Below, one piece after another: positions 35,151-46,968 of a DNA stretch of 64,000 nt. This stretch comes from Pempheris klunzingeri (Eukaryota > Chordata > Actinopteri > Acropomatiformes > Pempheridae): contig NC_092012.1 of assembly GCF_042242105.1 (NCBI RefSeq), positions 20,307,043 through 20,371,042 on the forward strand, written 5' to 3'. Each line of letters begins with the position of its first letter. The first letter of the stretch is position 1. The notes below the pieces were generated by a model. That model was not told the DNA's origin and searched no databases. It saw nothing but the letters and a program-made list of their open reading frames with translations. The translations under genes were made by a program, and so were the position numbers.

Positions 35151-38100
35151 GAGACACAACAACACTGCAGAGTGAGGTACCAACACTCAGTCACTGCAGT
35201 GGATCTGTTCAGTTCAGGCTGGTTTACACTGTACTTGGCAGCTGCTGAGATGCTGCACACAAATGAAACTGTGTCTCTCTGCTGCAGCGCTCGCTTGAAG
35301 TGTCTGTCTGTGGAATCAAATGTTTCCGCTGTATACATTTCACAACTCTGATAACCATTGTGGGAAGCAGCCTACATATTGTAGATAGATAGTAGTTTTA
35401 GGAACAAAAGATGCAAAATGGCAACATATAGAGGTTACATTTCTCTAAAAAGCTAAATTGTTATATTAACATTTAATCAAGTCAGTCCCTATAATATCAT
35501 GATTACTGCCAACCCTGGTGAGAGCTCTGCTGTTCTGTGCTGCTTTCAGCTGATTTCTGCTCATTGTTTGGGTCTGAGTCTCTCTCTGAGTCCCTGTGGC
35601 TCCCTCTAGTTTGGGCTCCTGTCAGCGGAATGTGCTCGATACGTTTGTATGCTATGACAAAACTTGTTTCTGTGAGTTTGTCTTGGAGAAAACTCAGTGC
35701 CAGCTGGACTCCATGCTGTATTCTCTATCATCTCAAAAACAACTGCTACAATAAATAAGGCTGTTTTTCTATGAGGAATCCTAAACAACCTCAGTTATTA
35801 TATTACACTAGGATATAGTGTGTCCATTGTATGAGGCCTTGCATTCATCTGGAATCTTGTCCTTGGTACACAACAGAAATGGATCCTCCTTTATGTCTGG
35901 GCTTATTTGTTGTGTCACTACAAACAGACTGGACAGCAGTACATTTTTCTGAGACTGGAATTGAATCATGTGCTGCTGTAAATACAATTTGCTTCTATCC
36001 ACCTGACAAACAGAAGCCCTGCAGCTTTGCTTTGGTGACGCTGACAAATGGATTTTCTGATGAGCTCTGGAGTCACTGGGAGTGGAAGACTTGCTGCTGC
36101 AGCTCATGAGGAAAGATAAAGGCTCCGCTGCTCTCTTGTGGTTCCCTACTGTCTGCTGACAGGCAGTCTGCCACAGTCACTGCAGGTCTGCTCAAAATGG
36201 TCATGAATTAGTGGGTTTAGCTGCCTAATATGCCAAAAAGTCTAAATCAAAGAGGAAAAGCAGATTTCATGTTCTCTCAAAGCAGGGATATCACCCCCCT
36301 GTGTATGTGTTTTATATAATATTTAAAAAGTAGACTTTCACATTTAGATTCCTCTATAAAATATATTTTCCTTGTGTAGACAGAAGACTAATGTGGTCAT
36401 TGGGTTTTTACTGCTCCTCTCTTTTTCCATTTTTTTTTTATCTCAGTGTTTCCCAATGCTTTCTAATAAAGAGTTTCTTAACCTCTTCTGCACCATCATC
36501 TCATTGCAGATTCTCAAACTTTTTGTGACGCCTGCAGTTACAGAGCTGTCCTTTAGTCATGTGAAGAACAGCAGTGAGAAGAAGACGAAACTACAGAAAT
36601 GGTCATATGCTGTATTAAAACAAATAGAAATGCATCAGCAGAGATCTCTACCGTCCATGTCTGCACACAAAGCATAAAAGTTTTTTAGGCTTTATGAACC
36701 ATGATGTGTGTTTGGCCTGCAGCCACATTTCTCAAGCTGCTTCTCTGTCAGCAAGAATCTCCATGTTCATCAGGGAAAATGGAACAAAACTGCCACCTAT
36801 CACTGCTGTCTATATAATTTGTATTTCCCTTTAAATGAAGGTGTCTTTGAGTTCCTGGATCCCACTAATAACATGTCGCCACCTCCTGTGGACCCTGTGT
36901 AAATAGTCTAGTCGCTTGTACTGTAACTGTCACCGTATCCAGGAGTGCCATCACTCGTGACATCCCTGTGATAACAGCTGATGTTTTTGCTCTCGGTGTT
37001 CTCTCTTGTAATCTGTACTGTCCCACATGAGGAATCCTCCAGGTGACACTTAGACTGCCTCCAGCAGAGACGATGTTTGATGTGTCACAACTCGGCATTG
37101 TGGCTTTCACATGCAAATGAAAATTGATGCAGTGTCGTAAGTATTCATCACACCCGCCTGGAGTCTTCATGTGGTTACCATTTAAAAACTATTCAAATTA
37201 GCCGTTATTTAAATTCTGGCTTTGATAATATGTTTGTATGCATATGTTTTCCCAGACCAAAAGATCCAAACCTCAGTGTAATAGACTACAAAAATATGTA
37301 CAAATAAATAAAACTATGGGTTAGTTTTGACATAATTGTGGTTATTTTAACAAATATAAGTCAAAATGACATCAAAGCAAGTGCATGCACATCTTTCATA
37401 AGCAGCTGCTTCCATGTACAATAAACCATTCAACTGCACACCACAATCCATGATTTATTAGAATGTTTTGGTGAACAATTGGATTTTTCAAGGATATTTT
37501 CTTTATGCATACAAAACATGCACTTAAAAAGCCACCCACCACCTGATAGCAATTATCTTAATTATGAAGCCTGTACCATAACCAGCACTTCTGGTGTGTG
37601 CTCACCACTACTATGTTTCAGTAGCATAGATATAACATATTTTAAAACCCAAAAGACACACATGGGGAGGAAAAGAAAGAATAAAGCACAGTGATAATCC
37701 AGCACACTCAGCATCCCAGTCCCTTTACTGTGTCTTCAAAGGGAAAGCCCATTAAAATCATTTTTATGTCCAGGACAGCACAGTGTGACCTTAGAGCTTG
37801 AACCAAGGCACTTAGTGAACCACATCAACTGTTCTGAGTGCAAGGAGACGTGAAAAGAAAAGAGCAAACACGCCACCTAGTGCAGGCAGGCAGAAAGCAC
37901 AGTGCACTGCTGAATGAATTATAAATTCTGATATTATTTTGAATTACACATTTTCAAACAGAGATACAACAATGAATGAAAGTGTCTATTACAAACAGGA
38001 TTAAATGTCAACTGCTTTTTTATGCCATATAATACAAATATGCATAGAAAGAGACAAAAGATCAAATAATTGAAGTTAACAGACATGTTTTTGAGCAGTT

Positions 38101-38485
38101 TCTGTGTTTGATGTATGTGAATACAATCGTATGCTCTTATTTGGAGCCATGTGGCTATCTATTTGATTGTGGCCCTAGTAACCATGTTTGAGAGTCCTGT
38201 AATCACTGAAGGGCCTAATATTTTCACCTCAGATGGAAGACATACTCAGGCCTTTTACTGTAGAAAAGGCAGCTTCAATCATCCACCATGGAGGTCCTAT
38301 CTGTTCCAGTGTGAGGAAAATGAACTTTTCCTAATAAATAGTGATATCTTGTTTAAGGAAGACAAATCTTTTATTTTGAATTAAGTGAGCTTCGTACTTC
38401 CTTCTGCCAACTCTAGCTTGGCGAACAGGACGAATCTCGGTCGTTGTCTGCCGACGAAAGGACTTCGCGGTGAGGCGAAGACAAA

Positions 38486-38824
38486 ATGAACAGTACTGAG
38501 AAGAAGCTGGCGGACCTGATCCGCGACCACCCGAACCTGTACGATCAGTCCCGGCGGGACTACAAGGACAGCCTGAAGGGCCACCTGTCGTGGAAGGAGA
38601 TCGCAGACAACATGGGAAAGTCGGAGGAGGAGGTGAAGCTGAAATGGAAAAATCTGCGCGACAAGTTCTGTAAAGCGAAGAAGCGAATGGCCAAGAGAAG
38701 CTTCCCTCCGCTAACAGACGACAGCCAGGTGGAGAGGCCCGTCCCGGTGCTCTTCAACCAGCTGGCCTGGCTCAGCGCCTACGTGAAGCCCAGACCCGGA
38801 TCGGGCCTTGGGGAGACCGACGAG
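38486..38824 (+). CDS. MADF exon 1a (first MADF domain)
   Basis: 113 codons, starting MNSTEKKLADLIRDHPNLYD. The ATG is at 38486. The donor GTGCGG follows GACGAG. If unspliced, the frame continues for nine more codons and stops at 38854, giving a 122-residue MADF-only protein. The exon is GC-rich relative to its surroundings. Confidence 0.82.
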
Positions 38825-40692
38825 GTGCGGCTCCACCTGCCTGCCATTCACTGACTCAACATGTAGTACGTGTGACTTTATAAAGCTAGCTCAACACTGT
38901 CATTTAGCTAGCTTTTAACCTATGGAAACACTAGGCAAAGCTAAGTTAAGCACACAGTGTGTTAGCTCTGTAGAAATGTAAATAATCTATCTTTATACAC
39001 AGTTACGCATCCCCAACCACACCGACACCTATTTTATTTACAAACTAAAGACCTGTACATACTCCGCAAGAACAGAGAAATTTGTTCTCTCCCCCAGGGC
39101 TGCGAGAAAAAAATGACGTCATTCTTTTCTCGCAGCCCTGGTTTGGGAGTTCTCACTGCTTGTTCTCGATCTCAACACATCATCTGGGCAGAACTTTTTT
39201 TCTCGCGTGGTGTCCGAGAACTATTATGTGATTGGTCAGATTTTTTAGTGGGCGTGGTTAATGCGGAAAAGCGGAAATGTCATTCCCGCTTTTCCGCTGA
39301 CAGAAGGTTCTACACCAATGGACAGTTTTGAGGATAAGCTGTCCGAGGCGGTGAGGAAGTATGAAAATTTATACAACACATCATGTAAGGCATATAAAGA
39401 CACGCAAATGGCTAATAATTCATGGAAAGAGGTCGCCCGAACGTTGTGCACAGAGGAGAGCGTCTGTCGCAAAAGATGGCGATACCTTCGCGACAAATTC
39501 GCAAAGGCCAAACGGCGTGTACAGGTAAAGAAGAGTGGTGACCCCGGCGGGAGGAAACCAATCCCAGCACTGTACACCTCGTTGCAGTGGCTCGACGCTC
39601 ACATTAAACACCGTGAAACGACCACCAACATGACTGTTTCACAAGTCGAGGTAAAGTCATGAAAACCGCCATCATTGCTGACGTCAGCCTTACGGAATAT
39701 CCGGGATCACTTTCAAAATAAACGCACCCAAGCACGTTAACAGCTTCCTTAGGTGGGACACAAAGTTACCTGTGTCGTTTTTGAGGATGAAAAACATGCA
39801 TCACAATTCCATTCACTAATATTATTTTAAACACAAACTAAATACACAATATAAACATGTTTTTGATCCAGACACCTAAAGGCCCTGCATATACTGATCA
39901 TTTACTGAGCTTTACAAATGCAAAAATGCTCTCAGTGGTGCTCTCTGGTGGACAAACTATATTACTAAATTACTTTATTTCAAACATTCCATTGGCTATT
40001 TTCTACTGCAATATTTTGTCATTTATTAGCAAACACGATATATTTTTGAAACACTAATATTGGACCATGATATCCACGTGATGATTAATCAGTCAGACAT
40101 CACAGAATAGTATGAAAAAATATTACAAATATGCTCATTTTCTTTTCTTTTCATATTGAAATAATCTATTTTCATCCGCATACTTGCAAGAAAGTAGAGC
40201 TCAGTCAAAGCTGTTAAACTGTTTGGTTCCCAGAAGCGGGTTAGGTTGTCTAAGGGTCTTTGATATTTTTGGCTGCGATCGCTGTGAAGAAATGGAAACC
40301 TGTCATCCCTGATGTTGTCCGTGTTAGCCATTAATACTGTATGCTGCTGTCATGCCATACAGGGAGCTGGAAGTGGCGATGACCTGGAGAGAGAGCGTGA
40401 CAAAGGCGAGAAGGACCAGCACGGCACCCTGCCTGTCGTTAGTACCAGCTTTTCTCTTGTTGAGTCTTGTTCAAACAACCATCAGGAGATGGGAGTCTCT
40501 CTTAAACGTAAAAGGCCAACCACCACAGAAACTGAGATCAGCCCTGCAGATGCCCTCACCAACCTCCGGGATGAAGATGAACTGTTTCTCCTCAGTCTTC
40601 TGCCCTCGCTGAAGAGGCTCACTATTAAAAAACGAATGGAGGTGCGGATGAAATTCCAGCAAGTGCTTTATGCTGCAGAGTTTGAGGACTAA
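38486..40692 (+). CDS. MADF-BESS transcription factor, isoform A (exon 1a joined to BESS exon)
   Basis: Joining 38486-38824 to 40363-40692 gives 222 residues. Residues 5-100 are a MADF domain, a Myb/SANT-like DNA-binding fold found in Drosophila Adf-1 and its relatives. Its key tryptophans are in SWKEIA, LKWKNLRDKF and QLAWLSAYV. The C-terminal exon carries a BESS motif (DEDELFLLSLLPSLKRL and following), the protein-interaction motif that typically closes MADF proteins. Both junctions are phase 0 (GACGAG then GTGCGG; CATACAG before GGAGCT). A canonical AATAAA at 40710 lies 18 bases after the stop. The protein is expected to be nuclear and to bind DNA; its targets are unknown. Adf-1-like genes of this kind are numerous in fish, and I cannot name this one. 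Confidence 0.8.
39094..39141. promoter_or_regulatory. 48-bp near-perfect palindrome centred on a full CRE
   Basis: Twenty-three of 24 base pairs of the two halves match, and the central TGACGTCA (39114-39121) is exactly at the centre. The arms read CCAGGGCTGCGAGAAAA. It lies 177 bases upstream of the exon 1b ATG. An inverted CCAAT box (ATTGG) follows at about 39232. Together they look like a promoter for exon 1b; CREB/ATF binding is inferred from the motif alone. Confidence 0.6.
39318..39650 (+). CDS. MADF exon 1b (second MADF domain)
   Basis: 111 codons, starting MDSFEDKLSEAVRKYENLY. The ATG at 39318 is chosen because it aligns with the start of exon 1a. An in-frame extension upstream to 39261 exists but has no resemblance. 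Unspliced, three more codons precede a TGA at 39660, giving a 114-residue product, with an AATAAA at 39717. Confidence 0.82.
39318..40692 (+). CDS. MADF-BESS transcription factor, isoform B (exon 1b joined to BESS exon)
   Basis: Joining 39318-39650 to 40363-40692 gives 220 residues with the same architecture as isoform A but a different MADF domain. Residues 1-67 of the two MADF domains are about 43% identical by eye, with shared SWKE, LRDKF and KAK segments. The junction is phase 0 (AGTCGAG then GTAAAG). The upstream promoter-like palindrome supports independent transcription. A and B may be alternative-promoter isoforms of one gene, or B may be the main product and A a neighbouring paralogue that borrows the exon. 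Confidence 0.78.
39677..39688. promoter_or_regulatory. Second CRE palindrome, 3' of exon 1b
   Basis: GCTGACGTCAGC is a perfect 12-bp palindrome containing a full CRE, 15 bases after the exon 1b stop. With the palindrome at 39094 it brackets exon 1b. Confidence 0.4.
39717..39722 (+). terminator. Possible polyadenylation signal for a MADF-only transcript
   Basis: Canonical AATAAA 55 bases after the stop reached if the exon 1b donor is not used. It would allow an intronic-polyadenylation isoform lacking the BESS motif. Confidence 0.4.
40363..40692 (+). CDS. Shared BESS-motif exon
   Basis: 109 codons then TAA (40690-40692). A Ser/Glu-rich linker and a basic KRKRP segment, possibly a nuclear localisation signal, precede the BESS motif near the end (FLLSLLPSLKRL ... 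RMKFQQVLYAAEF). The acceptor is CATACAG at 40356-40362, phase 0, compatible with both MADF exons. Confidence 0.83.
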   Translation, partial: GAGSGDDLERERDKGEKDQHGTLPVVSTSFSLVESCSNNHQEMGVSLKRKRPTTTETEISPADALTNLRDEDELFLLSLLPSLKRLTIKKRMEVRMKFQQVLYAAEFED

Positions 40693-40709
40693 AGATCAGG
40701 TCGGAAGGC

Positions 40710-40715
40710 AATAAA
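40710..40715 (+). terminator. MADF-BESS polyadenylation signal
   Basis: AATAAA only 18 bases after the stop codon, indicating a very short 3' UTR unless a later signal is used. Confidence 0.55.
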
Positions 40716-43700
40716 CTGCGTATGACTGGTGGCTTGTATGAATATGCTTCTTCAAGCATGCAAACTGTAAAAAGACATTTTTAACTGTTATAACTTGTTG
40801 ATATTTATTTTTGGATCACCAGCACTTTTACAAATATCAATGTGTAGATCTTTATAATTCAGTGTTACACAGTTGTCGACGTATCAAGAGCTTTGCCTCT
40901 TGATTTGAAAACAGGAAGAAGTGTCTCTTATTTTGAATGTAGGTAATGGGGCCACCGTTCCGTTACTACTACTTATGAAGTAGACATTGCAGGAAATGTA
41001 GAGTTTTAGTTAAACTGGTACATGTGCTGTAAGACATAATGCAATCAAATACAACAGCCCCACACTAACTTCCTATTTTTGAGGCTGTGTGTTGTGTTGT
41101 TGTTATTGACTGTATTCTATCAAAAGGTGAAAGCTGGAGTACCTGTTAACCAGGTAACTCAGAGTAATGACAATTCAGACAATCGGTTGATGAACTTTTT
41201 CTAATGAAATGTTTGCATTTATATTTACAGGCAGAACGTACTGATTAAAGTTACACAGTATTAGAACTGCTTAACATTTGAACTCTTTAAACTGTTTGTC
41301 TGCTACTGTTCATGATATTATTGTTGCCAGAAACCCAGATGACTGATTAACAGCACATGACCAGGTCACATTAATAGAGCTTTATCCAAACAAGTTCTCC
41401 ACTAAACTGCAATAACTCAATAAATGCAGGTTTTCTTTAATGGTGTAGCTACAAACTTGGGAAATTAGGAAATTCCAATAATTATTCTGCTTTCAACGCT
41501 GCTTCATTTCTAATGATTTATTTAGACAGACACTGACTGAACATAAACATCCTTTATCTTTCTGAAAGGAGTCATTTCTACCATATATTTTTTACAAATA
41601 AATATTTTCTTCCTCCCGAAAAACATCATTTGCCTCCTTTTATTTATTTTTTTAAACCAAAATTCTTTATCACGAATTGTAACCTGCACAGTATGTGATT
41701 GTACATATTTTATGGTAAAAATTGCTGATTTGGCCTTTAATTATTTGTTTTTGTAAGTGCACCAGAACATCTTTGCTGCTCATTCTTTTGTGCCTCGTTG
41801 GTTTACAGCCTTATCTTGTATTTCATTCAGAATGCTTTCTAGCTGCAGTCATCCTGTTTCATTGTCTTGGCTGCAAAGTCATTCACTCATTCTCCACAAG
41901 GACCTCCCTCTCTGTGTTCTCCCCAGTCAGGGATTGGTTAGTACCAGCAGGCTTGGCCCTCCTTTGCAGAAAGCAATATTTGTGTGTTTTCATTCATATC
42001 CTCATGTGTTTCATTCACACACATATTGTGCTGATGTGTGGGGTGTACGTGTGAGTGCAAGTCAGTGCATCTCCTGCTTTTCTGCACCTGTTCTCTGTAA
42101 ACACTGCTCCCACCCACCTAGCATTTCTCCTCTCCTCCATGCCATATTCATTCCCTCACTAGCCTCCTCCCTCCTCTCGCTTCCCTTTCCCCTGTTTGCT
42201 GTGTAACCCCCAAACCCCTCCCCCTCTCCCAGGCGTTGTGCTCTCTTGTCATTGGGTGCTGTGTGGGGTGATGGTTGTGGTTTCTGTCGGTGATGTCTCC
42301 AGAGTGTGTACCGGCTCCCAGCTTCAGAACTATACAGGCTTATTTCAGTTTAACTGCCTCGCAACACCTCTGCATTCAATTAGACTGAGATAGATAGATA
42401 GATAGATAGACAGATAGATAGATGGATAGATGGATAGCTGGACTGTATATTCTGCCAGGAAGAGGATCAAGCCCATATTGAACAGTGTCCACCGAGTCAT
42501 TGCTTCGTTCCCTGGATACTGGACCAGAGCATAGACTGGACCAGAGATTAGACTAATCCTTTTTGGACCTGAGTGCTGACACGCTGCAGAAATCAGGATC
42601 ACCCCGCTTCTTCCTACTGCCCTAAGGTGAGATACAATATTCACATGATAGCAGGCTGTACATGGGGTGATGAGGGGTGATACAACCCTGTAATTACTCC
42701 ACAGGTTTTGCTGCTTTGTAAATGTCACTGTATGTTTTCTGCTATTATAGGACAGTATAGACACAGCTTCTGGTTTGCTGGTGATCAAAATGACATTCAT
42801 AAATCACTGCATCAGAATCTGTTAGCATAGCATCACTCCAATCCCAGCACTGCTGCAGAATGAAAGGCAGACTACTACGATGAAACAGCACCCTCGCTCC
42901 TATTGGTGGGAACAGGTTCCACTGATGACGACTGATCGGCTGCTTCAGCTGTCTGTCATGCACAAGGGTGTGTTCCTACAGTGATTAACATGGTCGCATG
43001 GTACAAATATACCACCCTGGAAGTTGTGTTTAGTAGTGTGTTTGTTTAGGTGTGGTTCAGAGAGGATGGGAGGGCTGAGAGACATGACAGATGGGGTGGA
43101 GAGGGAAAGTGGATGGAGGAGATGACGATGAAGTGAAAAAACGTCTGTGTCATGTTTACTTTGGGTGTGAAATCAGAATGAACTCCTATGAATGCAACAT
43201 GTATCAGATTCTGGATGCGAGATGTTAATGGTTAAGCTCTTTTCTCCTTTTCTCTTGCAGCATAATGAAAACATCGCATTAACTTCAAATACATTCAGGC
43301 CCAAATGTGGATGCATAGTTGTGTGTTGTCATTTTTGCTGATTTACATGTGGAACAGTATCAAACAGGCAGAACATGTATGACTCACAAAAACACAGGTG
43401 GACAAACCTGGAGAAAGATTAAAAGGTTTACATGTTTTTGGATCGTGGCTCTAGTGAATGTGATCTCTTGCTATTTGCAGGACAGCAAACAGACGGCAGA
43501 GTGAAACAAAAAGTCAAACAAACGAGTCATAAAATCAGGTTAAAGGGCAAAAAGAAAGCAAAGGTATAGCAGCGCCCTGAATTATGGGTTCTTTACTGCC
43601 TGGACCGAGAGGCAGCCATTCAGACAATTCCAGAGGCACTATACAATCAGCTAAGGAGTGTACAGATCAGCAAGAAACTGGTCATATGATCCCCGGTCAG

Positions 43701-46190
43701 CCCTGAGCTATTAGAGAGAGAGGGAGAGAGTGTGGCAAGCAGAAGAGGAGAAGCGGAACAACAGAGGAAAAGTACCACCAGTCCTTGTAATGCAGGTTAT
43801 TGTAGCCTCCATTCTACTACAGTATGTCTCACTGTGTGTTGTAATGGACCCAACGCCCTTCAGCTGGTGTGGTTGGAGGCTTTTACAGCCATGCTATGGT
43901 GAGGTGCAGGCCCACTGGATTCCTCACTCATAAGCTACAACTCAAGGAAAAGGTAGAGCGAATTCTATGTGGGTAAAATAAATGTTAACTTTGGTGGCGC
44001 TTGTACTATTTTCACATTAAATCAAGGCTGATCAGAGTGTGGTAGAATGTCTGCAGACAGGATTTTTTTGAAAGGTCTCATCCTGTGGTGTTCAATGCTG
44101 TTTGTTTGCATCAGTGAAGGAGGAAAGGGAGGTAAACATTTCATTGTCTGATACAGAGACTATAGAGAGGGGCCTGACTTGTGTTCAGCCAGGGATGTTT
44201 TGGCATTTAACACAGTCGGGATGCCCAGAAATCCTTGAAATTGTCCTTGTTTTGTGTGCAGAAGATGAAAGCATATTGAAAGCATTTGCGTTCCTTGTGT
44301 GCTGATGGTGAAATATCTTTTTATACTGCTCTCTAATCAGCCTGTGTCCACTGTCTGTTTTGCCCCGGGATGTCCCGCTCAGCTCAGACTGTGAGCAAAC
44401 CTGACCAAACTGGAACACACCACATTGGAAAAAGCCACAACAGTCCGCGGACGTTCAGGAGGGAGGGTCATCTGGTTCCAGCTCAGCAGTGGGCCACTTC
44501 AGGACTCAGGGATCTGCTTGGCTTACTGTCCTCTTTGTGACAAGTCAGTGGGCAAAGGAGAGCCCCACTCACCATGTACTCCCCTCAGAGTCTCCACCGC
44601 TGGGGCATCACTCACAGTGAGAGCATGGAGCGGTTAGCTTACAGCCAAGGTAAGCTGACATGCTATTTGAATTACACGATGATAACTCCCACTGCAACCT
44701 GATCTCACACAGGGCTCTTTTAAAATGACCTACGGAGGTCCATAAGGTCCGTGGATTCATATCACTGCACTAGAACAAAGCATCTCTCCTGTCTGGAGTT
44801 CACGCTTTTATAAAACATCACAGCTGAAATATCCAGTCTACAGTGTTTCAACTCCGGCCCTAACCCTTAAAGATATACAGTGTAGATCTACAGTAATTTA
44901 TGTCATTCTCAGGCCAAATGTCGATAAAGTTACTTAAGAGTGCCCATCATAGTTCCGCCAGTGCACTGAAGTGCTGCAGCTCATCAGGATTCGCTGACTC
45001 TTACAGGAACCAATCACCTTCAAAGATGTCACCAATCAGTCAAGACAGCAATAGTCTGCTTTTAGCATAATCTATGACAACATTAAAAGGCTGAGAATCA
45101 GTCACGTGTTGCTAAAACTAGGTTGAGAAAATTACTATTCTTGATTCTCTAACAGTATTCTACAACAATTCAGATAATCACAATACATTAACACATAACA
45201 GTATACATTAAAGATATTTAAAAGATAAAGATGAAGACATCGTGCCATAAACTGTCAGACTTAATTCAACAAGTGTAATAAGTGTCTATCATAGAATGTG
45301 CGCTCCTCTTTATGTAAGCTAACTTAAAATGACCAGAAACGCAGTGGGGGAGGAATCCAGATCCGTCCCTCAGAGAGGCCGACATTTGAAAAACCCTCAG
45401 GTAAAATGCCTGTATTGTTTATGTGATGTAAGTAAAGGTACATTAATATTATTAACAAAATGCACTTGAAGTAAGCATTTTTATTAGAGAAAATTTTAAC
45501 AATTTCAAATTAAATACTGTTTAATCAATTTATATTGTATACTGTTTAACAATACGTCATATTTTATACAGATCCTCACATGTTTTATATAGAAAATATT
45601 AATTTGTTAAGTAAGTAGCAACTACAACTGTCAAAATAATGTAGTAGAGTTAAAAAAGTACTATGTTACTCTCGTTAGATTTAACTTAACCATTCACTTT
45701 ACTGCTGGAGGCTGACTTTGGTACCATCAATAAATTACTGTTTAATTAAAACACAAACACTGTTTTTCGTGCCAACTTGACAATGTTAGTTAAGATTATA
45801 ATTTAAAAAATATAATAAACTGATTTCATGTTGAACACTTATTTTAATTGCAGATGTGTAATTTATTTATATTACATAAATATTTGAATAGAAATCATAC
45901 TTTTTTTGAAATAGCTTCCATGTAATGCCAGGCAGTGACTCCAGATCAATAGCAGACATGATTACTTTATTACTACCACTACCACACAGGACACATCTCT
46001 CCTCATTAGATTCTGGTGCTTTTACATAAATACTTTTAGAAACAATAATGACGCCACTCTGGCATCAAATCAATACAAAAGTATACCATCAACACTTTAC
46101 ATGCAAATAACATGAATGTTCCATGAAAATGATAAGAGGAAACAGAAAAAGCTCTAAAATCCAGAAACAATGTGAGAGCTGCCTGCAGGC
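40716..46190. other. Intergenic DNA between the MADF-BESS locus and RUFY2
   Basis: No exon can be supported. Contents are AT-rich sequence (notably 45420-45930), a GATA tetranucleotide tract near 42390, and pyrimidine-rich DNA around 42100-42230. Confidence 0.6.
42390..42436. repeat. (GATA)n microsatellite with GACA/GATG variants
   Basis: About twelve tetranucleotide units, mostly GATA, with single GACA and several GATG units. Confidence 0.93.
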
Positions 46191-46682
46191 AGCGGTGCAG
46201 TTCTCCCTTCCAGCAGCAGGGGGCGGCCCTTCCACAGCCGGGCGGCACTGGGATCATGACGTAGTGCTGCCTTTTGTGTCCTGTGAGCACCGTGACAGCG
46301 CCCCTCCCTCCGGAGGGCACAGCGGGACCGTCAGAGACCAGACAGCGGCGAGGTCTGCGGGGCGTAAACAAATCTGGACTGCACGGAGAGGTGCGGAAAA
46401 GCCGGTTATCCCCCGGAGCAGCTGTCCTGTTACGTTCACCATGTAGACCGACGCCCGCGCTTCACAGTCGGTGGACGTTTACGACGGCTGGTGTGTGACT
46501 GCAGCTCGTCCTGTCATCGCTTTGGCCGATGTATCACTGGTGTTTTCATACCTCGGCTGTCATAATGGTCGCCGGGTGAATTGTACATCAAAGCTAGCTC
46601 GCTCAGGTTTAGCAAACCGTGTGTATCTGCCCGTCTTCGCACCGGCCAGAGCCAGTTATAGTAAATTCAGAGGTACGTGAAC
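46190..46682 (+). promoter_or_regulatory. RUFY2: RUFY2 CpG-rich promoter and 5' UTR
   Basis: CpG density rises sharply from about 46190 to 46980 compared with the AT-rich DNA before it. The stretch includes CRE-like GATCATGACGTAG near 46252 and a CTCF-like CAGCAGGGGGCGG at 46214-46226. An in-frame stop (TAA at 46662) precedes the RUFY2 ATG. The start site is not defined, but transcription probably starts between 46250 and 46500. Confidence 0.55.
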
Positions 46683-46968
46683 ATGGCATCGCCCGCAGAG
46701 CACGACCTGGCTCTGTCTGAAGCCGACAGCAGCAGGGAGAAAGCTCAGGTGTTCGGGATTTTGAGGCTGCAGGAGGAGAAGTCTGGTGGTGGAGACAAAG
46801 CTAACAGTAGCAGCGCAGTGAGGGGAGGCGGCGGAGGAGATGGCCGATGGCAGGCTCCTATCTTCGCTTTGGCCAGGAAAGCATCCGAGACCATTTCAGG
46901 GAGCATTCACGTCCTGCCCAAAGTGTCGGAGCACAGAACGTCTCTGCCCGGGGACTGGACCGTCCAAG
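46683..46968 (+). CDS. RUFY2: RUFY2 coding exon 1 (start)
   Basis: Residues 1-96, [17 protein letters not shown] then a Gly/Ser-rich stretch and [16 protein letters not shown], a segment also seen near the N-terminus of RUFY1. The donor GTAGAG leaves one base. Confidence 0.85.

Larger units (their letters stand above)
17100..38400. other. 21-kb gene desert between FAM120B and the MADF/BESS locus
   Basis: I read this region on both strands and found no exon with family resemblance or convincing splice context. Open frames here come from GT/CA runs or pyrimidine-rich tracts. The supported contents are repeats, one hairpin and candidate regulatory motifs listed separately. Long-range enhancers or lncRNAs cannot be excluded from sequence alone. 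Confidence 0.6.

Noticed and set aside
38151..38384. 77-codon plus-strand open frame upstream of MADF exon 1a
   Set aside because: No recognisable domain, AT-rich, and no splice link to the MADF exons.
46123..46680. Open frames in the RUFY2 5' region
   Set aside because: GC-rich 5' UTR and promoter DNA with no similarity; an in-frame stop separates them from the RUFY2 start.
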